A stretch of DNA of 64,000 nucleotides from Tenacibaculum todarodis (GTDB lineage: Bacteria; Bacteroidota; Bacteroidia; Flavobacteriales; Flavobacteriaceae), in assembly GCF_001889045.1 (NCBI RefSeq), contig NZ_CP018155.1, forward strand, positions 2,730,001 through 2,794,000, written 5' to 3'. Shown piece by piece: positions 10,164 to 17,799 of this stretch; position 1 is the first letter of the stretch, and the number at the start of each line of letters is the position of its first letter. Below the pieces are notes generated by a model that saw nothing but the letters and a program-made list of their open reading frames with translations, was not told where the DNA came from and made no database searches. The position numbers and the translations under genes are program-made.

Positions 10164-10700
10164 TTATTTTTTAATGGAATCTTTGAATTTAGTCGTCAAA
10201 AATAGTGAATCTTTCACTTTATTTATGTTAATAACCTGATTTATATTATCATTAGGTACTGTTACTGAAAGAACATAGTGTTTTAATTTCCAGTTATTTC
10301 CTTTTTTTTCAAGTACTCCTGAGCCTCTACTGACTCCCATCCATGTATTTAATAGTTCATCAAACCAAGCAAAATCTTTATTTTCATTTACATAAATATT
10401 TCTTTCTAAAGTTTGAAAACTCCAAGCTTTTCCTTTGTCAAAATAAGGTTTACTAAATTTTGAAAATTCTGATTTACTCCAATTTTCACTAGCATCAGTA
10501 CCAATAAAAACAGAAATATTATCCATTATATTAAAGTAATTTTCAAAATTAGCTTCAGATGCAGCTTTATGCCAGTTGTTTACTGTATTGTTTATTTGTT
10601 GTTTTGTTAATTTTGTGTATTCAGAATTATCTGTAGTTTGTTCTTTTTTACAAGCGGACATTAAGCTTAGAAAAAGTATTGTTAAAAACATTTTTTTCAT
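10164..10700 (-). CDS. SnoaL/NTF2-like lipoprotein
   Basis: This is a 178-residue lipoprotein with signal MKKMFLTILFLSLMSACKK (lipobox Cys about residue 17). The mature part resembles the SnoaL-like/DUF4440 group of NTF2-fold proteins: a helix with NTVNNWHKAASEANFENYF, a strand giving ISVFIGTDASENW, a phenylalanine-rich middle, and a C-terminal strand KKGNNWKLKHYVLSVTVP. Related proteins often act as binding or accessory domains; no catalytic function can be assigned. Its ATG shares one base with the stop codon of the preceding lipoprotein gene, which points to translational coupling, and the T9SS surface protein follows after 10 nt. The three may form one envelope module. Confidence 0.7.
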   Translation of the reverse strand: MKKMFLTILFLSLMSACKKEQTTDNSEYTKLTKQQINNTVNNWHKAASEANFENYFNIMDNISVFIGTDASENWSKSEFSKFSKPYFDKGKAWSFQTLERNIYVNENKDFAWFDELLNTWMGVSRGSGVLEKKGNNWKLKHYVLSVTVPNDNINQVININKVKDSLFLTTKFKDSIKK

Positions 10701-11356
10701 TAGTTGTCTTTTTTAGTAGGAATTTTTTTAAATTTACTTCTAGCGTTTTGACTGCCCAAAGTTAATTTTTTCAAATTTTTAGTATTGGGTTTGTTTTGTT
10801 GTTTCTTAACCCTTTCTTTTATTACAGGTAATGTATCTGTTTGGTAATTGTTGTCATCAATTAAAATAGCATCTTCAAACCTTTTTTGAGAATATAGTGT
10901 GTTAATTTTTTGATTTACACTGCCAAAAACTTCAATTATTTTTAAGATTTGTGTATTAACTTCTTCTGCTTTAATAGCAGAAATATAAGTCATGTCAACT
11001 AATCTTAAGGCTTCATTTTCTAAAACATTAAGTCTAGTGTTAAAAGCATTGTTTTTAAGTATTTTTGGTTTAAGACTGTCTTTTAAATTTACAATCAAAT
11101 CTTTTAATTCAATAGCGTAGTTTAGAGCTTCATTTGGTGATATTTTATCAAATCTTTCTAAGAAGGAGTTAAATATCTCGTATTCTTTCCAATTTGTAAT
11201 ATTCTTTTTTGAAAACTGATCTAAATTATCTGGTTTAGGAAAGTCTACAGCAATGCTTAACTCTGGTTTTTTAATATTTTCTTTTTGTTCTTGTATGTTT
11301 TTTTTACATCCTAAGAAAGAACAGAATAAGATTATAAGAAGTGTAGCTTTTTTCAC
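10700..11356 (-). CDS. Hypothetical helical lipoprotein
   Basis: I do not recognise this 218-residue protein. It has a lipoprotein signal with lipobox FLGC (Cys about residue 17), and the mature region is rich in Lys, Asn, Leu and Ile and appears mainly helical. Motifs such as RFDKISPNEALNYAIELKDL and RLNVLENEALRLVDMTYISA suggest a four-helix or coiled-coil bundle. The last 40 residues are very basic (VKKQQNKPNTKNLKKLT, ending KKIPTKKDN). It is the promoter-proximal gene of the operon with the SnoaL-like lipoprotein and the BNR surface protein, so a cell-envelope role connected with them is an inference from position only. Confidence 0.65.
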   Translation of the reverse strand: MKKATLLIILFCSFLGCKKNIQEQKENIKKPELSIAVDFPKPDNLDQFSKKNITNWKEYEIFNSFLERFDKISPNEALNYAIELKDLIVNLKDSLKPKILKNNAFNTRLNVLENEALRLVDMTYISAIKAEEVNTQILKIIEVFGSVNQKINTLYSQKRFEDAILIDDNNYQTDTLPVIKERVKKQQNKPNTKNLKKLTLGSQNARSKFKKIPTKKDN

Positions 11357-11507
11357 TTTTAAAGATTAAAGTTAATGCAGTAAAATTACGTTTTTTTTTA
11401 ATGTCTAAACTCAATAAAAACTTAATCCTTAAAAATCAGTAAACTACAAGGTTAATTTACGGTATATTAAATTATGTACATGTTATTTTATGAATACATT
11501 AATTTTG

Positions 11508-11515
11508 TACTTTTG
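11508..11515 (+). promoter_or_regulatory. -7 promoter box upstream of threonine dehydrogenase
   Basis: TACTTTTG matches TAnnTTTG and lies 29 nt before the ATG at 11545. The expected -33 position holds only A/T-rich sequence without a clear TTG. Confidence 0.5.
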
Positions 11516-11544
11516 AACCATCTAATTTTTTTGATTATCATAAA

Positions 11545-12507
11545 ATGAATGAAACCATATTAATACTTGGTGCTTGTGGTCAAATAGGTAATGAACTTAC
11601 CGAAAAACTTCGAGCTATTTATGGAAGCAATAATGTAATTGCTTCAGACATTAGAGATTGTTCTTCTCAAATAAATTCTGGGCCTTTTGAAATTATAGAT
11701 GCTACAGATAAAGGTGCTATTTTAAAAATAGTAAATAAATACAAAGTAACACAAGTGTATTTATTAGCGGCAATGTTATCTGCAACTGCAGAAAAGTTTC
11801 CGCAAAAAGCTTGGGATTTAAATATGAATTCTCTTTTAGCAGTTTTAGACTTAGCAAAAGAAAAACATATTAAACAAGTGTATTGGCCAAGTTCTATTGC
11901 TGCTTTTGGGCCTACTTCACCAAAAATTAATACACCACAAATTACTGTTATGGAGCCATCAACTGTTTACGGAATTAGTAAGAGAACTGGTGAGTTCTGG
12001 TGCGAGTATTATCATAAAAATTATGGAGTAGATGTAAGAAGTTTACGTTATCCTGGCGTAATATCTTGGAAAACAAAACCCGGTGGAGGAACAACAGATT
12101 ATGCTGTAGATATATATTTTAAGGCGCTAGAACAAGCAAAGTATACTTGTTTCTTAGCAGAAGACACTCGTTTACCAATGATGTATATGGCTGATGCTGT
12201 AGATGCAACTATAAAAATAATGCAGGCAAATTCAAGTGAAATTAAAATTAGAACATCTTATAATTTAGCAGCAATTAGTTTTACGCCAGCTCAAATAGCT
12301 TCAGAAATAAAGAAATATATTCCTAATTTTGAAATTACATATGAGCCAGATTTTAGACAGAAAATTGCAGATAGTTGGCCGCAAATAATTGATGATTCTA
12401 CAGCTAGAGGAGATTGGAATTGGCAACATAAATTTGATTTAAAATCGATGACAAACGATATTCTAAAAAATTTAAAGGCACAAAACCAACATTTAGAAGA
12501 GGTGTAA
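11545..12507 (+). CDS. tdh: NAD-dependent L-threonine 3-dehydrogenase, epimerase type
   Basis: This enzyme would oxidise L-threonine to 2-amino-3-ketobutyrate with NAD+, the first step of threonine breakdown to glycine and acetyl-CoA. The 320 residues form an extended short-chain dehydrogenase. The Rossmann motif GACGQIG is at residues 9-15, the active-site YxxxK is Y142-K146 (YGISK), and Ser116/117 lie in WPSSIAAFGP. The family is known from Flavobacterium frigidimaris, where threonine dehydrogenase belongs to the UDP-galactose epimerase group rather than the zinc alcohol dehydrogenases. The GGGTTDYAVDIYFKA segment, typical of this subgroup, is present. No 2-amino-3-ketobutyrate ligase gene is adjacent. 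A sugar-nucleotide epimerase is the less likely alternative. Confidence 0.85.
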   Translation: MNETILILGACGQIGNELTEKLRAIYGSNNVIASDIRDCSSQINSGPFEIIDATDKGAILKIVNKYKVTQVYLLAAMLSATAEKFPQKAWDLNMNSLLAVLDLAKEKHIKQVYWPSSIAAFGPTSPKINTPQITVMEPSTVYGISKRTGEFWCEYYHKNYGVDVRSLRYPGVISWKTKPGGGTTDYAVDIYFKALEQAKYTCFLAEDTRLPMMYMADAVDATIKIMQANSSEIKIRTSYNLAAISFTPAQIASEIKKYIPNFEITYEPDFRQKIADSWPQIIDDSTARGDWNWQHKFDLKSMTNDILKNLKAQNQHLEEV

Positions 12508-12537
12508 GGTATTTGCTTTAAGCACGTCAAAACGAAT

Positions 12538-13128
12538 ATGAAAGAAATAATTGAAAAAAGTTTAAATAACGCAATCTCATATCTCACCTATAGAGATTTA
12601 GTAAGTAATTTGTTAGCTGAAGGAAAATCAACTGGACCAAATCAATCAGAAGATATATTAAATTATAGTTTATTAAACGACAGAAGAATGAAGCGGTTAG
12701 ATAAAACTATTTCAATTTCTGAAGAAACTAAAACTGCTTTAAAAAAAGTAAAGACACCACAAACTTGGTTGGTTATTACAGAAGGTTGGTGTGGAGACGC
12801 AGCTCAAAATTTGCCAATTATCAATAAAATTGCTGAAGAAAACGAAAATATAAATCTAAAATTAGTTTTACGAGACGAAAATTTAGAGTTAATGGATCAA
12901 TTTTTAACTAATGGAGGACGTTCTATACCAAAATTAGTTGCCTTAGATTCAGATAATAATGTAATTGAAACTTGGGGTCCAAGACCAACAATAGCCACAC
13001 AAATGGTTGCTGATTATAAAGAGGTAAACGGAGGGTTAGATGCTGATTTTAAGAAAGATTTACAAGTTTGGTACAACAAGAATAAAAGTTTAAATTTACA
13101 AGAAGATATCGTTTCGTTATTGAGATAA
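12538..13128 (+). CDS. Thioredoxin-fold protein with a single-Cys WCGD motif
   Basis: This 196-residue cytoplasmic protein has an N-terminal helical extension (1-70) followed by a thioredoxin-like domain. The active-site region reads TEGWCGDAAQNLP, so the second cysteine of the usual CxxC is absent (C85-G-D-A). The cis-Pro region is likely GGRSIPKLVALD. Such WCGDC/WCGDA proteins are common in Bacteroidota and are annotated as thioredoxin family proteins. With one Cys it cannot form the normal intramolecular disulfide; a peroxiredoxin-like or glutathione-linked role is possible but not shown. It follows threonine dehydrogenase by 30 nt in the same direction and ends before a strong terminator at 13153. 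Confidence 0.75.
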   Translation: MKEIIEKSLNNAISYLTYRDLVSNLLAEGKSTGPNQSEDILNYSLLNDRRMKRLDKTISISEETKTALKKVKTPQTWLVITEGWCGDAAQNLPIINKIAEENENINLKLVLRDENLELMDQFLTNGGRSIPKLVALDSDNNVIETWGPRPTIATQMVADYKEVNGGLDADFKKDLQVWYNKNKSLNLQEDIVSLLR

Positions 13129-13152
13129 TCATTCAATAACACTTAAAAGTGG

Positions 13153-13190
13153 AAAATCCGTTTAAAGTTAGTGCTTTAGACGGATTTTCT
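13153..13190 (+). terminator. Rho-independent terminator after the thioredoxin-fold gene
   Basis: Bases 13153-13167 pair with 13174-13188 (15 pairs with one G-T wobble) around a 6-nt loop. T-rich sequence follows. An open reading frame from a GTG at 13149 runs through this hairpin, which argues against that GTG as a start for the next gene. Confidence 0.85.
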
Positions 13191-13196
13191 TTTGCC

Positions 13197-13204
13197 TATA
13201 TTTG
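13197..13204 (+). promoter_or_regulatory. -7 promoter box, leaderless type
   Basis: TATATTTG is a full match to TAnnTTTG and stands exactly 4 nt before the ATG at 13209. It lies just after the upstream terminator. Confidence 0.6.
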
Positions 13205-13208
13205 CCAC

Positions 13209-13688
13209 ATGTTTGTACCGTTTGAAAACTTATCAGAAGAAGCTAAAGTTTGGATTTATCCATCTAGTAGAAAATTTCACCAGCCTGAAATTCCAGAATT
13301 GGAGAAAAAGATTGAAGATTTTATAACTGATTGGAAAAGTGATGATGAAAGCTTTAAGGCTTCTTATCAATTAAAATACAATAGATTTATTGTTTTTTCT
13401 GCGGAAGGAGATAAGCCGTTTACAAATGCAGATATTGATTTGCAAGTGGCATTCATAATTCAATTACAAGAGGGATATAAAGTTGAATTGTTAGATAAAA
13501 TGAATGTTTGCTTTAAGCAAGGCGAATATGTGCAGTATAAAGATTTAAAAGACTTTAAAAAATTGGTAAAAAACAAAGCGGTAAATGAAAAATCAATAGT
13601 TTTTGACAATTTGATTACTTCAAAATCTGAATTTAAATATTATTGGGAAGTGCCAATTACTGAAAGTTGGTATAAACGTTTTTTGTAA
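13209..13688 (+). CDS. Conserved hypothetical protein (often mislabelled ABC transporter ATPase)
   Basis: This is a 159-residue soluble protein starting MFVPFENLSEEAKVWIYPSS. I place the start at the ATG at 13209, because the in-frame GTG at 13149 precedes a terminator and a -7 box. Homologues in Flavobacteriia are, as I recall, small conserved proteins that databases sometimes name ABC transporter ATPase, but no Walker A or signature motif exists here, so that name is not supported. It has an alpha/beta pattern with the motif YNRFIVFSAEGDKPFTNADI near the middle and a Trp/Tyr-rich C-terminus (YYWEVPITESWYKRFL). The function is unknown. It converges with truB, 6 nt apart. Confidence 0.75.
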   Translation: MFVPFENLSEEAKVWIYPSSRKFHQPEIPELEKKIEDFITDWKSDDESFKASYQLKYNRFIVFSAEGDKPFTNADIDLQVAFIIQLQEGYKVELLDKMNVCFKQGEYVQYKDLKDFKKLVKNKAVNEKSIVFDNLITSKSEFKYYWEVPITESWYKRFL

Positions 13689-13694
13689 AAACAA

Positions 13695-14390
13695 CTATTC
13701 AGAAAGTTGTGCAATAAAACCTTCTATACTTTGTGCGTTTTCTGTTGAAAAATCACCAATTTTTGTACGTCTTAATGTAGATAAATGTGCGCCAGAATTT
13801 AAAGCTATTCCGTAATCGTAAGCAATAGAACGTATGTAAGTTCCTTTACTGCAAACAATTCTAAAATCTACTTTCGGTAAATCAATTTTTGTAATTTCAA
13901 ACTCGGTAATTTCTACTTCACGCGCTTTAATTTCAGTAGTTTCACCTTTTCTGGCCAATTCGTATAAACGCTTTCCGTCTTTTTTAATTGCTGAAAAAAT
14001 TGGTGGTTTTTGCTGAATTTTACCTAGAAATTGTTTGGTGGTTTTGTGTAATAAATCTTCCGTAATATGTTCTGTGGAAAAGATTTCGTTTACTTCGGTT
14101 TCAAGATCGTAGCTTGGTGTAGTTGCACCAATTGTAAAAGTACCTGTATATTCTTTTATTTGCCCTTGATATTCGTGAATATTTTTGGTTTGCTTGCCAG
14201 TACAAATAATTAACAAACCAGTTGCTAACGGATCTAAAGTTCCTGCATGACCAACTTTTATTTTTTTGATGTTAAACTGTTGTTTTATATGCCAACGCAA
14301 TTTATTTACTACTTGAAATGAAGTCCATTCTAGCGGTTTATCAATCAATAAAACTTGTCCGTTTTTGTAATCTTCTAACGTTTTTGTCAT
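13695..14390 (-). CDS. truB: tRNA pseudouridine(55) synthase TruB
   Basis: TruB converts U55 in the T-loop of most tRNAs to pseudouridine. The 231-residue product carries the catalytic motif GHAGTLDPLATGLL with Asp53, the KPLEWTSFQVVNK motif near the N-terminus, and the KxYxGxF-like region KEYTGTFTIGATTPSYD. It is slightly short and lacks a C-terminal PUA domain, which is common in Bacteroidota. It is the last gene of a minus-strand operon ftsX - DUF3098 - uppP - truB, 7 nt after uppP. Confidence 0.95.
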   Translation of the reverse strand: MTKTLEDYKNGQVLLIDKPLEWTSFQVVNKLRWHIKQQFNIKKIKVGHAGTLDPLATGLLIICTGKQTKNIHEYQGQIKEYTGTFTIGATTPSYDLETEVNEIFSTEHITEDLLHKTTKQFLGKIQQKPPIFSAIKKDGKRLYELARKGETTEIKAREVEITEFEITKIDLPKVDFRIVCSKGTYIRSIAYDYGIALNSGAHLSTLRRTKIGDFSTENAQSIEGFIAQLSE

Positions 14391-14397
14391 TTCTGAA

Positions 14398-15192
14398 TTA
14401 TTGCATCAATGAATACACAATTGCAATAACACCAACAATTGCACAGTAAATTGAGAAGTAAGAAAGTTTGCTCTTTTTAACTAAAGCAATCATCCAATTA
14501 CAGGCAACTAAGCCAGCTAAAAATGCTGCAATAAAACCTGCCGACATTGGTAAAGCTTCTGCGCTTGTAAAATTAATATCGCCACTTAAAAGGTCTTTAG
14601 CAACTTTTCCGAAGATTAAAGGAACTACCATTAAGAATGAAAACTTTGCGGCTTTAGTTCTGTCTATTCCTAATAAAACAGAAGTTGAAATTGTTGCACC
14701 AGATCTAGAAATTCCTGGTAACATTGCAATTGCTTGAGAAATACCAATAATTATGGCGTTGGTAATAGAAACTTTTTTATCTGTTTTCTTTGCTCTATCA
14801 GCAAGTAAAAGTAAAACGGCAGTTACTAATAACATTAGACCTACAAATAATATTTTTCCGCCGAAGAAAGATTCTAATTCTTCTTCAAAAAGTAACCCAA
14901 TAATTACTGCGGGAATCATAGAAACAATAATTTTTAAAGAGAATTCAGTTTGTTCATTCCATTTAAATTGAAATAAACCTTTAAGAATTTCTGCAACCTC
15001 TTTTCTAAAAACCACCAAAGTACTTAATGCTGTTGCAGCGTGTAAAACAACGGTAAAAGTTAAGCTTTCTTCTGGTACAGAATTGTCTCCTAAAATAGCT
15101 TTTGCAAGTTCTAAATGTCCGCTTGACGATACAGGTAAAAACTCTGTCAATCCTTGAATAATTCCAAGAACAATTGCTTCAATAATATCCAT
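14398..15192 (-). CDS. uppP: Undecaprenyl-diphosphatase UppP (BacA)
   Basis: This integral membrane phosphatase recycles undecaprenyl diphosphate, the lipid carrier for peptidoglycan and surface glycans. At 264 residues it has the family signatures LTEFLPVSSSGHLELA (Glu17 and the SSSGH cluster to His26) and MLPGISRSGATI with Arg163, plus about eight hydrophobic helices with two re-entrant segments. Its ATG overlaps the stop of the DUF3098 gene by one base, so the two are probably translationally coupled. In the context of ftsX and truB it forms a typical Flavobacteriia operon. Higher dosage of this enzyme can give bacitracin tolerance in other bacteria. Confidence 0.96.
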   Translation of the reverse strand: MDIIEAIVLGIIQGLTEFLPVSSSGHLELAKAILGDNSVPEESLTFTVVLHAATALSTLVVFRKEVAEILKGLFQFKWNEQTEFSLKIIVSMIPAVIIGLLFEEELESFFGGKILFVGLMLLVTAVLLLLADRAKKTDKKVSITNAIIIGISQAIAMLPGISRSGATISTSVLLGIDRTKAAKFSFLMVVPLIFGKVAKDLLSGDINFTSAEALPMSAGFIAAFLAGLVACNWMIALVKKSKLSYFSIYCAIVGVIAIVYSLMQ

Positions 15193-15437
15193 TACTTCTT
15201 CGGATTTAATAAGATTGCATAAATTTCAATTCCAAGTCCAATTAGTACTAAAGTTGGTGCTAAACGGATTCTTCTCCAATTGTAAATTTCTTCGTTAAAT
15301 ACATTTGGGTCATCGCTTCCGCCACCAGCCATTAGTATAAAGCCAAGTGAAATTACAGCAATTCCTATAAGCATAAATAAGTAATTCTTTTTTCCGAAAA
15401 GAAACTCTTGTTTTTGAATATTGTTATCTTTTTTCAT
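15192..15437 (-). CDS. DUF3098 family small membrane protein
   Basis: This is an 81-residue protein with two predicted transmembrane helices (about 19-36 and 58-76) separated by a short loop (GGGSDDPNVFNEEIYNWRR). The conserved FGKKNYLFMLIGI and LAPTLVLIGLGIEIYAI segments are typical of DUF3098, a Bacteroidota family nearly always found between ftsX and uppP. The function is unknown; its place suggests work with cell division or envelope synthesis. It starts 1 nt after ftsX and overlaps uppP by one base. Confidence 0.9.
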   Translation of the reverse strand: MKKDNNIQKQEFLFGKKNYLFMLIGIAVISLGFILMAGGGSDDPNVFNEEIYNWRRIRLAPTLVLIGLGIEIYAILLNPKK

Positions 15438-15438
15438 C

Positions 15439-16317
15439 TTAATAATAAAGTTCGTCTGTTTGTAAATTTAAAAAACGTTGGGTTGCAAAGAAAGTGCTTA
15501 TCCAAGTGATTATAAATGCCGTAAGCAAAACTCCGCCAACCAAATACCCTAAAGAAACATAGTCTTTTGTTAATTCTAAAGCGGGTATAAATTTATCTAC
15601 ATAATAAATTACGGCTGCTAAGCCAAGTAAAGCAATTACAGAGGCTAAAACCCCTAATTTTATACTTTGCCAAATAAAGGGTTTTCTAATAAAGCGTTTT
15701 GTTGCTCCAACCATTTGCATGGTTTTTATATTGAATCGTTTTGAATAAATTGATAATCTAATTGAACTATTGATTAAAATAATAGCAACTAAACCGAAAA
15801 ATCCACTTAAAACTAACAGCCAAAAACTAATTCGTTGAATGTTTTTGGTTAGTAATTGAATTAAAGGTTTATCGTAAGAAACTTCAGAAATTAGATTGTT
15901 TTTTTTGAATTCTGTTTCAATTTCTAACATTTTTTCAGGTGTAACAAAATCGGCATTTAAGTATAGGTCAATTCCATTTTTTAACGGATTTTTACCAAGG
16001 AATTTTAAAAAATCCTCACCAATATCTTTAGAATACGCTTTTGCAGCTTCCTCTTTAGTTATATAGTAAATGTTTTTTATGAAAGGTTCTTTAAGTAAAG
16101 AAGCTCTTAAATTTTCAGTTTGTTCTTTTGTAACACCATCTTTTAAGAAAAGTGTCATGGCAACTTTTTCTTTAAAATGATTGGCAACTTTAGTAGATTT
16201 TAATAAAACTAAGCCTAAAATTCCAAGCATAAACAATACTAGAGCAATACTTATTACTACAGATATGTAGGAAGATTGCAAACGTCGTTTTTGATAAGAA
16301 TCGAAAGAAGAGGCCAT
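15439..16317 (-). CDS. ftsX: Cell division protein FtsX
   Basis: FtsX is the membrane partner of the FtsE ATPase and passes division signals to peptidoglycan hydrolases. The 292 residues have an N-terminal helix (about 22-45), a periplasmic domain (about 60-160, with KEPFIKNIYYITKEEAA) and three more helices in the FtsX permease fold. I choose the ATG at 16317 (MASSFDSYQKRR); the longer frame needs a TTG at 16344 that overlaps a plausible TATCTTG promoter. ftsE is not adjacent, as is usual in this phylum. It is the first gene of the ftsX-DUF3098-uppP-truB operon. Confidence 0.93.
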   Translation of the reverse strand: MASSFDSYQKRRLQSSYISVVISIALVLFMLGILGLVLLKSTKVANHFKEKVAMTLFLKDGVTKEQTENLRASLLKEPFIKNIYYITKEEAAKAYSKDIGEDFLKFLGKNPLKNGIDLYLNADFVTPEKMLEIETEFKKNNLISEVSYDKPLIQLLTKNIQRISFWLLVLSGFFGLVAIILINSSIRLSIYSKRFNIKTMQMVGATKRFIRKPFIWQSIKLGVLASVIALLGLAAVIYYVDKFIPALELTKDYVSLGYLVGGVLLTAFIITWISTFFATQRFLNLQTDELYY

Positions 16318-16400
16318 TTTTTTGTTCAATTTTCTGCTTGGCAAGATACTAATAAGTTGGCAGTAAGCAAGTATGCAGTTTACAGTAAATTTGTTAAAAA

Positions 16401-16802
16401 TTATTCAATTTCCTGACACAATTCAATAAGAACTCCATTGGTGGTTTTAGGGTGTAAAAATGCAACTAATTTATTGTCTGCGCCTTTTTTAGGAGTCTCA
16501 TTTAAAACAGTAAAGCCTTCTTCTTGCAAGCGTCTAATTTCTGATTTTATGTCTTTAACAGCAAATGCAATATGATGAATTCCTTCACCTTTTTTTTCTA
16601 TAAATTTTGCAATTGGACTATTTGGATTTGTAGCTTCTAATAATTCTATTTTATTAGGACCGGCTTTAAAAAATGAAGTTTTAACACCTTCGGAAGCAAC
16701 TTCTTCAGTTTTATAATGTTTTTCTCCAAACAAAGAAGCAAATAACACATTTGATTCTTCTAGATTTTTTACAGCAATACCAATGTGTTCTATTTTTTCC
16801 AT
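16401..16802 (-). CDS. mce: Methylmalonyl-CoA epimerase
   Basis: This 133-residue VOC-fold enzyme would interconvert (R)- and (S)-methylmalonyl-CoA in the propionate-succinate pathway. It consists of two beta-alpha-beta-beta-beta modules. Candidate metal ligands are His6 (EHIGIAV), His77 (IHHIAFAV) and Glu127 (LIELCQE), positions that agree with known epimerases. The length is typical. The mutase genes are not in this window. It has its own -7 box 4 nt before the ATG and a terminator-like hairpin just upstream of that. Confidence 0.9.
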   Translation of the reverse strand: MEKIEHIGIAVKNLEESNVLFASLFGEKHYKTEEVASEGVKTSFFKAGPNKIELLEATNPNSPIAKFIEKKGEGIHHIAFAVKDIKSEIRRLQEEGFTVLNETPKKGADNKLVAFLHPKTTNGVLIELCQEIE

Positions 16803-16806
16803 GAGG

Positions 16807-16814
16807 TAAAAGTA
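16807..16814 (-). promoter_or_regulatory. -7-like box of mce, leaderless type
   Basis: On the minus strand the sequence is TACTTTTA, one base off TAnnTTTG, followed by exactly 4 nt and the mce ATG. The spacing is the same as at recX, rbfA, dusB and the gene at 13209. Confidence 0.4.
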
Positions 16815-16822
16815 TAAAAAAC

Positions 16823-16855
16823 AAAAACACCTTTTATAAAATAAAAGGCGTTTTT
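16823..16855. terminator. Terminator-like hairpin upstream of mce with no gene to terminate
   Basis: Bases 16823-16837 pair with 16841-16855 (14 of 15) around a 3-nt loop, with T-runs on both strands. No gene on either strand ends here: mce starts just to the left, and the next gene to the right (17128) is transcribed away. It may insulate mce, act in a leader, or end an unannotated leftward transcript. Confidence 0.6.
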
Positions 16856-17127
16856 AGCAATTTCCCCTGAAAATCTTATTAATACATTATATCAATAAAA
16901 TATATCTTACAAAGATTAAACAGCTCTTAGGATTAGACAAGAGTAGTAATCTTGTAAAGGTAAAGGTGTATTTATCTTATGACTTAGGGTGTTTTTCCTG
17001 TTTTACAAAGTATTTTGTGTGCCAAGTGATTGATTTTTAGGTGTCTTATATGTTGATTGTTAATTATTGTTGGTTGTTGGTTGAAAAAAAACACTATTTT
17101 AGAACATAATTTTAAACCAAGCTAATT
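16856..17127. other. 272-nt intergenic region before the lipoprotein-7TM operon
   Basis: I found no supported open reading frame in this stretch. It lies between two divergent genes (mce and the lipoprotein at 17128) and is bounded on the left by the hairpin at 16823-16855. It must hold the promoter of the lipoprotein operon; a loose TATTTTAG lies near 17095. An unannotated small RNA running leftward is possible but unproven. Confidence 0.4.
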
Positions 17128-17793
17128 ATGAAAACTAACCGTTTAGTATTGTTTTTGTCTATTGTAATGATAGGTTTTTTAACATCTTGTGAAAAAAAAT
17201 GTAATTGTGATGATCAAAATTTTACGCCGCCAGATGGTACTTTTTGTTATGTAGATGAAGGTAGGACTGAAGAAATGTTAGATTACACCGAAATTGTAGC
17301 AATGTTAAGAAATTATGATGCCACAAGGATTGCTCCTTTAGAGAAAGCATTAGGGTATGAAGATTCTCGTTTAAATACATACAATTTTGAGGGGTTTAAA
17401 AAGTATCTAGGACATATAGAGAACTTAAGTAAAAAAGCAAAAATTAAAATTAGTGGTATTAGTTTTATTTCTGCTGCAAAAGCTAATTACGATGGGACTA
17501 AGAGAAGTTACCAAGATTTAATTTACATACCAACCACTACAGTAAATGGTAAGCAAATTGCTTTTGACCCTGTACAATCTTTAAAACAAGGTAAATTAGT
17601 AACTTTTAAAGAAATGTTGGCTGCAAACGGATATAATTGGATTTACAATAGTATAGAAGATTTTAAGAAAGGTAAAAGACCTGATAATAACTATAGTACA
17701 CAACAACAACAACAACAACAGAAAAGTACGATTTTAACAGGAAATCAGAAAAGTGGCGCGGGTAATTGGGGGCAATTAACTCCACCAAAATAA
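17128..17793 (+). CDS. Hypothetical lipoprotein with C-terminal poly-Gln
   Basis: I do not recognise this 221-residue lipoprotein. The signal peptide ends in FLTSC (Cys about residue 21), followed by a cysteine-rich EKKCNCDD. The middle is alpha/beta without a known motif; EEMLDYTEIVAMLRNYDATR and NFEGFKKYLGHIENLSKKAK look helical. Near the C-terminus a run of about seven glutamines is encoded by CAA repeats (17701-17721) and followed by a Ser/Gly/Asn-rich tail, so the length may vary between strains. It begins the operon with three 7TM proteins, a histidine kinase and a regulator; the first 7TM gene starts 6 nt after its stop. An extracytoplasmic ligand-binding or accessory role in signalling is an inference from position. 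Confidence 0.65.
   Translation: MKTNRLVLFLSIVMIGFLTSCEKKCNCDDQNFTPPDGTFCYVDEGRTEEMLDYTEIVAMLRNYDATRIAPLEKALGYEDSRLNTYNFEGFKKYLGHIENLSKKAKIKISGISFISAAKANYDGTKRSYQDLIYIPTTTVNGKQIAFDPVQSLKQGKLVTFKEMLAANGYNWIYNSIEDFKKGKRPDNNYSTQQQQQQQKSTILTGNQKSGAGNWGQLTPPK
17701..17721 (+). repeat. CAA trinucleotide microsatellite (poly-Gln)
   Basis: Six CAA and one CAG codon in a row encode glutamines near the C-terminus of the lipoprotein. Slippage here would change the length but keep the frame. Confidence 0.8.
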
Positions 17794-17799
17794 TCTAAA

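Noticed and set aside
13149..13208. GTG start extending the gene at 13209
   Set aside because: The extension covers a strong terminator hairpin and the -7 box, and the ATG at 13209 fits the family.
16318..16344. TTG start extending ftsX
   Set aside because: It overlaps a probable promoter element; MASSFDSYQKRR is the likely N-terminus.
17050..17110. 19-codon open frame before the lipoprotein gene
   Set aside because: It is too short, has no promoter arrangement of its own and no hydrophobic or conserved pattern.
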